From Gammaproteobacteria bacterium (GTDB lineage Bacteria > Pseudomonadota > Gammaproteobacteria > DSM-16500), in contig JARLJO010000064.1 of assembly GCA_031291175.1 (NCBI GenBank), forward strand, positions 62,001 to 126,000: a stretch of DNA of 64,000 nt. The letters are read 5' to 3'. Below the pieces are notes generated by a model. It did not search any database, was not told the DNA's origin, and saw only the letters and a program-made list of their open reading frames with translations. The stretch's first letter is position 1, and each line of letters opens with the position of its first letter. The position numbers and the translations under genes were made by a program. Shown in pieces: positions 49,278 through 58,771 of this stretch.

Positions 49278-52200
49278 TTAGCTTCCTGTTTCAAAGATAA
49301 TATCATCCGCCTGATGCGGGCTGATTTTTTTGAGTGGTGAGAGATAAGTATAAGCTACTGGAACCACAATTAAAGAAAAAAATGTTCCTAATAACAAACC
49401 ACCCACAATAACCCATCCCACTTGATGGCGCGTTTCAGACCCCGCCCCGAATGCTAAAGCTAATGGCAAAGCGCCTAAAATCATAGCAGCCGTTGTCATG
49501 AGAATGGGTCGTAGACGCAAGGTTGCCGCTTCAATGATCGCATCCCTCACACTCATCCCAGTGCCTTGTTGCTGATTGGCAAACTCTGTCATGAGAATAC
49601 CGTGCTTAGCAATCAATCCAATCAATGTCACCAATCCAATTTCACTGTAGATATTTAAGGTGCCTCCTGCCAATTTTAACATCAATAAGGCGCCAATAAC
49701 GGCAAAAGGAACTGTGAATAAAATAACGAGCGGATCAATAAAACTTTCAAACTGCGCCACTAAAACGAGATAAATAAAGCAAAGCGCCAAGAAAAATGTC
49801 ATCAGGACTTTTTGATTGGCTTCCAGATAATTGCGAGCCTCACCAACAAAAACCGTTTTGACATTATCAGGCAACACTTGCTTTGACACTTTTTCTAATA
49901 CAGCAATAGCATCCGCAATCGTATAACCCGGCGCAAGGCTAGCAAAAAGAGTATCGGAGCGCAGACGTTCAAAATGGGGCAAAGAACCAGGACTGGTCAC
50001 TTCATGAATGGTGGTTAAATCTGCCAGAGAAATCATATTATGATTATCGCTGCGCACATAAAGACCGGGAATAATATTAGGATTCGCTAATAATGACTGA
50101 TTCATTTGCAACAAAATGTCATATTGCTTTCCGTTATATTCAAATTTTCCGGTTGTGCGTCCCGCCAATAAAGTGGAAATTGTATTCGTAATATTTGCCA
50201 TTGGCACTTTTAAATCAGCGGCCTTTTCTCTATCGATTGTTACTTCAAATTGAGATCTATCCCATTTCAATTGATTATCAACGCGCGAAAATACAGGATA
50301 CTTTTTTGCAGCCAAAATTAATTCTTGCATCAAGGCATGCAAATCTTTGTATTCACCTACCGTCATGACAGCCATTTCAACATTATTCCCCTGGCCTCCG
50401 CCTCCACCAAACCAAGTCAGGGGCGAAGGTGGCACAGTGGCAAGAGTCATCACGCCTGCAAACTGCGCTGCTTTAAGATTTAAGTCGTTTACTATTGTTT
50501 GTGCAGAACGGAATCTTTTATACCAAGGTTTTAAATTGATTAACTGAAAAGAAGATGAAGGTGTATTACCACCGATAGCAGCAAGATAAGAAGTCGCTTC
50601 CGGAATGTGATGATAAATCACTTCCAGTTTTCGAACATAAGCATCGGTATATTGAAAGCTGGCATCCTGCGGCGCCGTGACAAATATATTAATTTCATCC
50701 TGATCTTCGGTAGGCGCAAGTTCGCTGGGTAAACTGCTATAAATGCCATATCCCATCAAACCTACCACACACAAGACCACCAACACTTGTATTCTCTTGG
50801 CTAAAAGCCGTAATAAAAGTTGTCGATAAAATAGCTGCAATTGTTGAAAATGCGCAGCAAACCAAATGCCATAACGTCCAGGATTTTGCTTGGCTACTAA
50901 AAGACGAGAACACATCATGGGAGTCAATGTCAGCGCGACAACACCAGATACAATCACGGCTCCCGCCAAAGTCAGTGCAAACTCACTGAAAATGGAACCC
51001 AATATGCCGGAAGTGAAAGCAATCGGAGTATAAACCGCCGCTAACGTTAACGTCATTGCAATAATCGGAAATACCATTTCACGACTACCTTTCATTGCCG
51101 CCAGAAAAGGCTTCGTACCAGCTTCAATGTGTCGCATGATATTTTCCAGCATGACGATGGCATCATCCACTACCAATCCAATCGCTAACACAAACGCCAT
51201 TAAGGTAATCGTATTGATACTAAATTTAAAAAAATGTAACAAAGCAAAAGTCGTGATCAAACAAACGGGTATAGTGATAATAGGAATAAAAGTCGCACGC
51301 CAGTTTGCCAAAAACAAATAAATCACCAGCAATACAAAAATAATCGCCTCAATAACGGCTTCATAAACACTGTGTACAGAAGATTGGATAAAGGTGGCTT
51401 GATTGTAAACCACACTAGCCTTCATGCCTTTGGGTAACGACTTGGTGATCCCAGCAAAAGCCGCCAAAACATGTTTAGAAACATCCAGAGGATTAGCCGT
51501 TGATTGCGGAATAATGCCCACGGCAATCGCAGGCTGACCTTCCACTCTGAACGCCGTATCAATGTTGGCGGGAGCAATCATGGCCTCGCCTACATTTTTT
51601 AAACGGACTGTTTGAGCTTGGTCTTCGCGAATAATCAAATCATTAAATTGGCTTGCAGAAGTTAAGGTTTCATTGGTGACCACATTATAAAAGCGATCTG
51701 CGCCACGAATACTGCCACTGGGTACTTGAATATTTTGTTGCATTAAGGCGCTGTTCACATCATCCACTGTTACATTGGAAGATGCCATTCGGTTAGGGTC
51801 CAACCAGATGCGCATGGCAGACACGCGACGACCATACGTCATTACAGTTGCTACACCATCCACTGTTTGCAAACGTGGAATAATAAATTGATCGACATAA
51901 TCGCTCACTTCCTTAGCTGAACGAGTAGAATCTAAAAAAGCCAAAAATAAGATAGGCATTCCATCCGTTTGTGCTTTTGAAACTACAGGGGCTACGACAT
52001 CTTTCGGAAGACTACCCACCACATTGGCCAAACTACTCCGCACATCTTCTACGGCAGCATTCATATTGCGACCCACTTTAAAATTCAGCGTGATATTGCT
52101 CATACCTTGGCTGCTATTAGAAGTGAGGCTTTCTACGCCTTCGATACCGGATAAAGCGGCTTCAATGGGTGTGGTAATTTGAGACTCCACTAGACTGGCA

Positions 52201-52364
52201 CTGGCACCCGCATAATCAGTATAGATTGAAACGACGGGAGGCGTGATATTAGGGATCCACCGCACTGGCAAATTAGCATAACCAATCAAGCCAACGATAG
52301 TCATAATCAAGATGACAACGATGGTAAAGGCACCACGCCGAATAAAAAATTCCGTAAAATTCAT
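49278..52364 (-). CDS. RND-type efflux transporter (HAE1 family)
   Basis: The 1028-aa proton-driven pump has twelve membrane helices and two large periplasmic loops. GLVVDDAIVMLENI holds the paired Asp of the proton relay, and LRPILMTTAAMILGALPLA is an RND signature. It exports drugs or other amphiphiles through an outer-membrane channel. The adaptor gene ends 2 bases before its ATG, and no outer-membrane channel gene is in the window, so a TolC encoded elsewhere is probably used. The substrate is unknown. Confidence 0.93.
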   Translation of the reverse strand: MNFTEFFIRRGAFTIVVILIMTIVGLIGYANLPVRWIPNITPPVVSIYTDYAGASASLVESQITTPIEAALSGIEGVESLTSNSSQGMSNITLNFKVGRNMNAAVEDVRSSLANVVGSLPKDVVAPVVSKAQTDGMPILFLAFLDSTRSAKEVSDYVDQFIIPRLQTVDGVATVMTYGRRVSAMRIWLDPNRMASSNVTVDDVNSALMQQNIQVPSGSIRGADRFYNVVTNETLTSASQFNDLIIREDQAQTVRLKNVGEAMIAPANIDTAFRVEGQPAIAVGIIPQSTANPLDVSKHVLAAFAGITKSLPKGMKASVVYNQATFIQSSVHSVYEAVIEAIIFVLLVIYLFLANWRATFIPIITIPVCLITTFALLHFFKFSINTITLMAFVLAIGLVVDDAIVMLENIMRHIEAGTKPFLAAMKGSREMVFPIIAMTLTLAAVYTPIAFTSGILGSIFSEFALTLAGAVIVSGVVALTLTPMMCSRLLVAKQNPGRYGIWFAAHFQQLQLFYRQLLLRLLAKRIQVLVVLCVVGLMGYGIYSSLPSELAPTEDQDEINIFVTAPQDASFQYTDAYVRKLEVIYHHIPEATSYLAAIGGNTPSSSFQLINLKPWYKRFRSAQTIVNDLNLKAAQFAGVMTLATVPPSPLTWFGGGGGQGNNVEMAVMTVGEYKDLHALMQELILAAKKYPVFSRVDNQLKWDRSQFEVTIDREKAADLKVPMANITNTISTLLAGRTTGKFEYNGKQYDILLQMNQSLLANPNIIPGLYVRSDNHNMISLADLTTIHEVTSPGSLPHFERLRSDTLFASLAPGYTIADAIAVLEKVSKQVLPDNVKTVFVGEARNYLEANQKVLMTFFLALCFIYLVLVAQFESFIDPLVILFTVPFAVIGALLMLKLAGGTLNIYSEIGLVTLIGLIAKHGILMTEFANQQQGTGMSVRDAIIEAATLRLRPILMTTAAMILGALPLALAFGAGSETRHQVGWVIVGGLLLGTFFSLIVVPVAYTYLSPLKKISPHQADDIIFETGS

Positions 52365-52366
52365 GT

Positions 52367-53404
52367 TTAAGCCTTCACTGTCACATTGACGCCATCATGA
52401 ATTTTTTGTTGGCCCGCTGTCACCACACTATCATCTCGCACTAAACCCTGAAGAATTTGCACATTATTTAAAGTTCGCTGTCCAATTTCAACGGGAACCG
52501 TGACCGCTTTTCCATCCACGACCTTCATGACTTCATGTCCATCAATAGTGGCAATCAAACTGGTCGCGGGTATCAGCAACACGTTATCTTCAGCGCCCAA
52601 TGAGTGCGTGACATTCACAAACAAACCGGCTGTTAATTTTTCATCTTCATTGGGAACTTCGGCATATATTGAGATAGTGCGATCTTGAGTATTAATTGTC
52701 GGAGCAATAAAAGCCACTTCACCCGCGAATGTTTTGCCTGGATAGGCTGAGGTGGTCAATTGAATTGACTGGCCTTTTTTCAGAGAAGCCAAATATTTTT
52801 CTGAAATGTTATATTCCACATGCAAATGATGTGTATCCGTTAACGAAACCAACGCTTGACCTGCAGACACATAATCACCCGGACTCACTAATGATTTTCC
52901 GACCATGCCATCAAAGGGAGCGACCAATAACATCTTGTCTAGCATGGCTTGGCTTTCTTCTTTCGCGGCTTTTTTTTCTTTAAGGTTGGCCGATACTTTT
53001 TCTAAATCCTGGCGGGAAATAATCCCTTTATTCGCTAAGACTTTTATTCTTTCAAAAGTGGTTTCACTTAATTGGTGATCCGCTATGGCTGAATCCAGCT
53101 TTGCTTTATAAATAGCATTGTTTAGCTGAATAAGAGGAGTGCCTTGCTTCACAAATTCCCCATCATGGAATAAAATTTGTGTCACTTGGCCTGTGATTTC
53201 TGGGGCAATTTGAACATTCTTGGCGGCAACGAGTGTGCCGATGGCTTGTGCTTCTAGCGGAATACTGGCTTGTTTGACCTTAGCAACCTCGACAATAACT
53301 GCATTTTGATTTGGGTTAAGCACATCGCGATGATGTCTTAAAACATAGAAACAGAATATCAACGCGATCAAACCAACCCACACAAACTTTTTTTTCAATT
53401 TCAT
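52367..53404 (-). CDS. RND efflux periplasmic adaptor (membrane fusion protein)
   Basis: The 345-aa protein starts with a membrane anchor (FVWVGLIALIFCFYVL) and has the usual adaptor order: lipoyl half-motif (VQIAPEITGQVTQILFHDGE), helical hairpin (about residues 95-150), second lipoyl half (APFDGMVGKSLVSPGDYVSA), beta barrel and C-terminal domain. It links the RND pump to the outer-membrane channel. ATG 53404 is used; an in-frame TTG lies three codons upstream. It is 18 bases after hslO. Confidence 0.92.
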   Translation of the reverse strand: MKLKKKFVWVGLIALIFCFYVLRHHRDVLNPNQNAVIVEVAKVKQASIPLEAQAIGTLVAAKNVQIAPEITGQVTQILFHDGEFVKQGTPLIQLNNAIYKAKLDSAIADHQLSETTFERIKVLANKGIISRQDLEKVSANLKEKKAAKEESQAMLDKMLLVAPFDGMVGKSLVSPGDYVSAGQALVSLTDTHHLHVEYNISEKYLASLKKGQSIQLTTSAYPGKTFAGEVAFIAPTINTQDRTISIYAEVPNEDEKLTAGLFVNVTHSLGAEDNVLLIPATSLIATIDGHEVMKVVDGKAVTVPVEIGQRTLNNVQILQGLVRDDSVVTAGQQKIHDGVNVTVKA

Positions 53405-53422
53405 TCTGCACAACCTATCAAC

Positions 53423-54319
53423 TTAATGAATTTTAGTTGACGTTGGCGGCGTTCCACCTTTACGAAAAATTTTCTCAACGTCAATCCGATCAAACACATA
53501 TTCTTTATTGCAAAACTCGCATACAACCACGAGTTTTTGTTTATCACGCAACTCTTCTTCGGCTTCTTCACGCGTTAATAGCAAAATAGCACTCTCGCCT
53601 CGTTGCACAGAGCAAGTACAGCGAAAAATAACTGGCTCTGCCTCAAATAAACGCACATCCTCTTCAACATAGAGCCTATGTAAAATCGTTTTGTTATCCA
53701 ATGTCAGCAATTCATCTGACTTGATGGTATCTGTCAAAATAACAATATGTTCCCAATCACGATCGGGAGCGGTGGGCGATTCCAGTCGGATACCACCTTC
53801 GCGTGGCAAAATTTGCAATAATATACCGGCGGCAGAGTGTTCATCTATCGCAATCCAGATTCGAGTTAGCAATTGCTCGGAGTTTTCAAAATACCCTTCA
53901 ATCGATTCGGTCAACGAACTACCGCGCCATTCCACAATGCCTTGATATCGTCTACCGCTGGCATCCGGATCCATGAGTATCGCCAGTGTCCCTTTTTGAA
54001 AGTCTTCGATTAATTCATCCTGGGTCAATTCACCATCCCATTGCACAAGCCCTCGTAGATGAAAGTCATTGTTGCACTGCGCCATCAATAACTTGAGCTT
54101 GCCGCGACCTTGAAACTGCAAAGTCAGGCGACCTTCGAACTTGATTATTGCACTCAATAGGCTGGCTAATACTAGCGCCTCGCCCAACAATCGCTGAATC
54201 ACAGGCGGATAATCATGTTGCTTAATGATGGTTTGAAAACTATCATTCAGGTGCACCAACTCACCACGAATGGGGGCATTTTCGAACAGGAAACGCTGCA
54301 AGATGTCTTGTTTTTTCAT
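53423..54319 (-). CDS. hslO: Redox-regulated chaperone Hsp33
   Basis: The 298-aa cytoplasmic chaperone is switched on by oxidation. The N-terminal substrate-binding domain is followed by the C-terminal zinc site with CTCS and, about 30 residues on, CEFCNKEYVF. This gives the four zinc-binding cysteines whose oxidation unfolds the linker. The length is normal. It is the first gene of the run hslO-adaptor-RND-yciB-bolA, all with gaps below 20 bases. Confidence 0.95.
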   Translation of the reverse strand: MKKQDILQRFLFENAPIRGELVHLNDSFQTIIKQHDYPPVIQRLLGEALVLASLLSAIIKFEGRLTLQFQGRGKLKLLMAQCNNDFHLRGLVQWDGELTQDELIEDFQKGTLAILMDPDASGRRYQGIVEWRGSSLTESIEGYFENSEQLLTRIWIAIDEHSAAGILLQILPREGGIRLESPTAPDRDWEHIVILTDTIKSDELLTLDNKTILHRLYVEEDVRLFEAEPVIFRCTCSVQRGESAILLLTREEAEEELRDKQKLVVVCEFCNKEYVFDRIDVEKIFRKGGTPPTSTKIH

Positions 54320-54443
54320 ATGGTTATTGGTTCATATTCAAGTAGTTCATGATGAGTGAGGTGAGCAAAATGAAACGTCACACTAGGAAATGAAGTACAC
54401 TATCAGAAATGGCCGCTTTCAACAATATTAGTAAGCATAAAAC

Positions 54444-54992
54444 ATGAGCAAAAAGCCTGAAATCAGTGAAGAAGATCAATCTCTCTTTCGTCAAGCAATG
54501 CGAGGCGTCAAACGATTGTCTCAACCCACCAAAATCACACCCACAATGGAACCCCCAAAACCCCGCGTCAGATCAAAAATTGAGCAGGCCGAAATGGCTC
54601 CCGCCCCACTCTCAGACTATGAAAAACAAGAAGCAGTGAGCAGTGAGGACCTAATTGAGTTTAATCGACCAGGAATTCAGCATAAAATCCTTCGCAAAAT
54701 GCGATTAGGTCAATATAATGTAGACGCCATCTTGGATCTGCACGGAATGCATGCGGACGAAGCAAAAGAATCATTACATCATTTCTTGTTACAATGCCTC
54801 CAAAAAGGTGTAACGCATGTTTTAGTCATTCATGGCAAAGGTCGCGGCAACACGAGCAAACCTATATTAAAAAATAAGCTCAATAACTGGTTGCGTCAAT
54901 TAGAGTACGTCTTAGCCTTCTGCTCAGCAGCTGCAAAAGACGGCCGGAGCGGCGCACTATATGTTTTATTAAAAAATCAAAAGGGGAGATAA
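54444..54992 (+). CDS. Smr-domain protein
   Basis: The 182-aa protein has a charged, disordered N-terminal half and a C-terminal Smr domain (about residues 90-180) with the signature [15 protein letters not shown] and VIHGKGRG. The closing [20 protein letters not shown] is also typical. Smr domains cut nucleic acids; the E. coli SmrB protein acts on mRNA at collided ribosomes, and SmrA is similar. Which of the two this matches cannot be settled by eye. It is followed 4 bases later by udk. Confidence 0.88.
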   Translation: MSKKPEISEEDQSLFRQAMRGVKRLSQPTKITPTMEPPKPRVRSKIEQAEMAPAPLSDYEKQEAVSSEDLIEFNRPGIQHKILRKMRLGQYNVDAILDLHGMHADEAKESLHHFLLQCLQKGVTHVLVIHGKGRGNTSKPILKNKLNNWLRQLEYVLAFCSAAAKDGRSGALYVLLKNQKGR

Positions 54993-54996
54993 TCAC

Positions 54997-55659
54997 TTGC
55001 TAACAAAAAATACAATCATTATTGGCATATCAGGGGCTTCTGCGTCTGGGAAAAGCCTTCTAGCCAATACCATTGTGAATGAACTTGGCTCAAGCCAAGT
55101 TGTGGTTATCTCTGAAGACTCATACTACAAAGACCACAGCAATATTCCGCTAGAAGAACGAGCTCAAATTAACTATGACCATCCCAATTCGCTTGACCAC
55201 GAATTATTGCTTCAACATCTGATCCAATTACAACAAGGGAAGTCTATTGAGGTTCCTATCTACAACCATGCGATGCATGTCCGTGAAAAAGAAACACGCA
55301 CCATCGGCCAGCACGCTATTATTGTTTTAGAAGGGATTTTGCTTTTTGTCGAGAAAGAACTTCGCCAGCTCATGGATATCCGTATCTTCATGGAAACGGC
55401 TTTGGATATTTGCCTCATTCGCCGTCTAAAACGCGATATGAAAGAACGTGCCCGCTCACTGGATGCGGTTCTTAAACAATATGAAGAGACCGTTCGTCCT
55501 ATGTATTTGCAGTTTATTGAGCCTTCTAAACGTTATGCAGACATTATTGTGCCTCGTGGGGGCGGCAATCGTATTGCGATTGATATGATCAAAGCAAAAA
55601 TGCGTGAACTATTGGGCACTCGTTTCAAAACTGAAGATATTGAAAATAAAGAAATTTAA
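54997..55659 (+). CDS. udk: Uridine kinase
   Basis: The 220-aa pyrimidine-salvage enzyme phosphorylates uridine and cytidine. It shows the P loop [27 protein letters not shown], the [13 protein letters not shown] substrate region and [18 protein letters not shown]. It starts with TTG at 54997; AGGGGAG lies 8 bases upstream. A C-terminal extension of about 10 charged residues is present. It is co-transcribed with the Smr gene. Confidence 0.94.
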   Translation: MLTKNTIIIGISGASASGKSLLANTIVNELGSSQVVVISEDSYYKDHSNIPLEERAQINYDHPNSLDHELLLQHLIQLQQGKSIEVPIYNHAMHVREKETRTIGQHAIIVLEGILLFVEKELRQLMDIRIFMETALDICLIRRLKRDMKERARSLDAVLKQYEETVRPMYLQFIEPSKRYADIIVPRGGGNRIAIDMIKAKMRELLGTRFKTEDIENKEI

Positions 55660-55671
55660 GCCATTCAAACC

Positions 55672-55696
55672 ACTCTCCTCTTGAAAAGAGGAGAGT
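55672..55696 (+). terminator. Hairpin after udk
   Basis: ACTCTCCTCTT and AAGAGGAGAGT form a perfect 11-bp stem with a GAA loop, 12 bases past the udk stop. The downstream sequence is A/T rich but lacks a full T run. Confidence 0.6.
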
Positions 55697-55844
55697 TAAG
55701 TTAAAATTAAAACAATCCACTTTAAATAAATCAATAAATGGCCTTGTCGTTTCTGCGCAAGCGCTACACATAAAACGCTGCTATCACTGCTTTTATTTCC
55801 ACGAAAAAATTAGTCTACTCTGACAGGACTCAGTTATTAAAAAA

Positions 55845-55876
55845 CTGGATACCGTGGACAAGCCACGGTACGTAGG
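55845..55876 (+). repeat. Dispersed hairpin repeat, copy 2
   Basis: It matches the minus strand of 47945-47976. It includes TACCGTGG-ACAAG-CCACGGTA, a perfect 8-bp stem with a 5-base loop. Confidence 0.6.
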
Positions 55877-55932
55877 GGTTAGAGAACTTCCACAAAGTGG
55901 AAGCGAATTTAAAAAAACGGGGTGGCAGGGTA

Positions 55933-56003
55933 GGTTTGCTTTTTACGCGCGGAGCCCCAGCGAGCACGAAAAAAGTAAACCTACCATGACAGGACCCCAG
56001 TCA
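55933..56003 (+). repeat. Dispersed repeat family, copy 2
   Basis: It matches 48373-48440. Its ends form an inverted repeat (GGTTTGCTTTTTACG / CGAAAAAAGTAAACC) around a GC-rich centre. Together with the preceding copy it makes a compound repeat cluster. Confidence 0.6.
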
Positions 56004-56250
56004 ATTTAAGAGAGTTCATTCCGATATCAGAGTAATTTTAGAAATAGGTTCCCGCCTTCGCAGAGATGACGTAAGTTTATACAGATTTTCCAGGCACTAG
56101 CGCACACAGGTAGGAATGACCGTTATTCAGAGCTTGATTTATTCAACACCCATCGCAAGCAAAAGAACACCATAACTTTCTTTTGAACCCAAAGCATTTA
56201 AGTTATAAAATGATCAATTGGAAGCGCAAAACGATTGCCATGGAGGGCAG

Positions 56251-58746
56251 ATGAAACTAAAGAATAAAGTACTCATCACCATTAGTCTCATCTGGTTGAC
56301 ATTTTTAGTCATCACCTACACCGCTTCGCACACATTTGTTCTCCAAAGCTTTCTCACGCTAGAACAAGATCGAGCGCAACGAGACCTAAGTCGCATAGAT
56401 CACGCACTCGATCAAATGGATTACTCACTTTTTACTTTTACTGAAGACTGGGCAAGCTGGGATGATCTTTATGCTTATATGCAAGGCAAGAATCCTTTAT
56501 TTCTCTCTAACAATCTCAACCTGACAGCGCTAGTTAACTCATCCATTAACCTAATCACCTATTGGGACAAGCAAGGAAAACTCATTGTTGGCAGCGCAAT
56601 CGACACTGACAATAAAAAGCTTATTCCTTACCCACAAGGCTTAGAAAAATATATTTATCCGAATAGCCCACTCCTTAGCAATACATCTATCAAAAAAGGC
56701 ATCCGAGGCTATCTATTAATAAATAATAAAATCATGCTAGTGGCCGCCAGCGCTATTACAAGTGGCGATAAATCATCCACAGCCTTGGGAACATTAATCA
56801 CCGGACGATATCTCTCACCCTCTCTCTTAACTATCATAAAAAATGCGACGAAATTAAACCTCGATATCTACACACGGAACGACATAGAAAGTCATCGTGA
56901 TTTAACTCTAGCTTTTAACCAAATGAGCAATACCGCAAACGGGCACATCGCTCAACCGGTTAATAAAAAAATACTCGCGGGCTATACACTCATTCGCGAT
57001 ATTAACAACGAGCCCATCGGCATGGTGCACATGACAACACCGCGCACCATTTATCTCGCGGGCTTGGATACTATCCATTATTTCATTGTGAGTTTTATCG
57101 TACTGGGTATCTTCTTTTCAATACTCATGATGTGGTTACTTCGCGTTATTATCGTAAAGCGCTTAGAGAAACTGGATCTACAAGTCACCGAGATCAGCGC
57201 AAGAAAAGCTATCTCAAAAAGAGTTGAAGCAAAGGGAGAAGACGAACTGTCACATGTCGCCTCGGCAATCAACTCTTTGCTTGAGATCATTCAAAATTCG
57301 CAATCACAACTGGAAGATCGCGTCCTGCAACGCACACATGAACTGAAAACCGCCAACCAACATTTAAAACAAGAAATCAATGAACGCAAAATAATTGAAA
57401 CGGAATTAATTAATAATAAAGAACATTTGGTCAGACTCGCCCACTACGACAGTTTGACTGCATTACCGAATAGAGTTTTTTTCAGCGAAATACTAAATAA
57501 AACCTTAAACCATGCGCAAAGACAACATAAACACTTAGGCATACTATTTGTGGACTTAGATCGATTTAAAACAATCAATGATGCTCTAGGGCATTCTATC
57601 GGCGACGAAGTCCTAAAGGAATTAGCCAAGCGGTTTGAAGCAACGCTAAGATCCGGCGACATCATTGCAAGACTCGGTGGCGACGAATTTATTATTTTAC
57701 TGAGTGACATACAACACCCAAAAATCACGAGTCATGTGGCGGAAAAAATATTGCAAACCTGTGTTGAACCTATCAAGGTTAAACAACATGAATTTGTCAT
57801 CACCGCCAGCATTGGTATTTGTATTTTCCCCAATGATGGCACTTCACTGGAAGACTTACAACGTCATGCTGACATGGCTATGTACAAAGCCAAACGCGCT
57901 GGCGGCGGTATTTACCAATACTTTACCAATGAGATGAACCTGGAAGCCCACGAGCATATCAAGCTGGAATCTGCTTTGCGCAAGGCTATCAGCAATAATG
58001 AATTTGTTTTATATTTTCAACCAAAGCTCAATTTAAAAGAAGAGACTATAGAGGGAGCCGAAGCACTCATTCGATGGGAGAGCCCGGAACTTGGCATCAT
58101 TACCCCCTCTAAATTTATCCCACTAGCAGAAGAAACTGGTTTGATCATGCAAATCGGCGAATGGGTACTACGAGAAGCCTGCAAAATAAATAAAAGCTGG
58201 CAGAATCAAGGTTACAAGCCCATTAGTATCGCAGTGAATTTATCGCCTAAACAATTTCGCCACCAAGATATTACTCAGCTCGTCGTCGATATTTTAAAAG
58301 AAACGGGCTTAGCCGCAGAATACCTCGAACTTGAAATAACAGAATCTGCCATGATGGATAATGTTGATAATGCCATCTCAAAACTGAATGAGATAAAAGA
58401 TCTCGGAGTGAAGATATCAATAGATGATTTTGGAACGGGTTATACTTCGATTAGTTATCTCAAACAGTTCCCTATCCACTTCCTTAAAATTGATCAAAGC
58501 TTTATAAAAGGCATTCCTCAAAATAAAAACGATACTTCCATTACCAGTGCGGTTATTGCAATGGCACATAATTTAGAAATGAAAGTGATTGCCGAAGGGG
58601 TAGAAACACTGGAGCAAGTACAATTTCTTTCAGATCATCAATGTGACATGATCCAAGGCTATTTTATCAGTCGACCATTGCCGGAACAGAAATTCGTGCT
58701 TCAGCTATCCAAGATCCATTCATCTGCGGAAAATACGCCAAATTAA
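56251..58746 (+). CDS. c-di-GMP enzyme: CHASE4-like sensor, HAMP, GGDEF and EAL domains
   Basis: The 831-aa inner-membrane protein has a first helix (ISLIWLTFLVITYTAS), a periplasmic CHASE4-like domain (about residues 40-270; DWASWDDLYAYMQG), a second helix (about 280-303), a HAMP region and a coiled coil. A GGDEF domain follows with intact RLGGDEF (476-480) and the inhibitory RxxD site (RSGD) five residues before it. The EAL domain has EALIRW (E604) plus ELEITESAMM, DDFGTGYTSISYL and VIAEGVET, so all key residues look intact. It may both make and break c-di-GMP. ATG 56251 has GGAGG 4 bases upstream; the frame is open 11 codons earlier. The NRPS-like gene with a PilZ-like domain starts 25 bases downstream, so the two are surely one operon. 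Confidence 0.93.
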   Translation: MKLKNKVLITISLIWLTFLVITYTASHTFVLQSFLTLEQDRAQRDLSRIDHALDQMDYSLFTFTEDWASWDDLYAYMQGKNPLFLSNNLNLTALVNSSINLITYWDKQGKLIVGSAIDTDNKKLIPYPQGLEKYIYPNSPLLSNTSIKKGIRGYLLINNKIMLVAASAITSGDKSSTALGTLITGRYLSPSLLTIIKNATKLNLDIYTRNDIESHRDLTLAFNQMSNTANGHIAQPVNKKILAGYTLIRDINNEPIGMVHMTTPRTIYLAGLDTIHYFIVSFIVLGIFFSILMMWLLRVIIVKRLEKLDLQVTEISARKAISKRVEAKGEDELSHVASAINSLLEIIQNSQSQLEDRVLQRTHELKTANQHLKQEINERKIIETELINNKEHLVRLAHYDSLTALPNRVFFSEILNKTLNHAQRQHKHLGILFVDLDRFKTINDALGHSIGDEVLKELAKRFEATLRSGDIIARLGGDEFIILLSDIQHPKITSHVAEKILQTCVEPIKVKQHEFVITASIGICIFPNDGTSLEDLQRHADMAMYKAKRAGGGIYQYFTNEMNLEAHEHIKLESALRKAISNNEFVLYFQPKLNLKEETIEGAEALIRWESPELGIITPSKFIPLAEETGLIMQIGEWVLREACKINKSWQNQGYKPISIAVNLSPKQFRHQDITQLVVDILKETGLAAEYLELEITESAMMDNVDNAISKLNEIKDLGVKISIDDFGTGYTSISYLKQFPIHFLKIDQSFIKGIPQNKNDTSITSAVIAMAHNLEMKVIAEGVETLEQVQFLSDHQCDMIQGYFISRPLPEQKFVLQLSKIHSSAENTPN

Positions 58747-58771
58747 TGATGAAGATTAATAGGATATCGCA

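Larger units (their letters stand above)
55660..56250. other. 591-base repeat-rich gene-free region
   Basis: This spacer between udk and the c-di-GMP gene holds the udk hairpin (55672-55696), a dispersed hairpin repeat (55845-55876), a small perfect stem CTTCCAC/GTGGAAG (55887-55903) and a second dispersed repeat (55933-56003). No coding frame is supported. The promoter of the c-di-GMP/NRPS operon should lie near its right end, but no clear one is seen. Confidence 0.5.
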
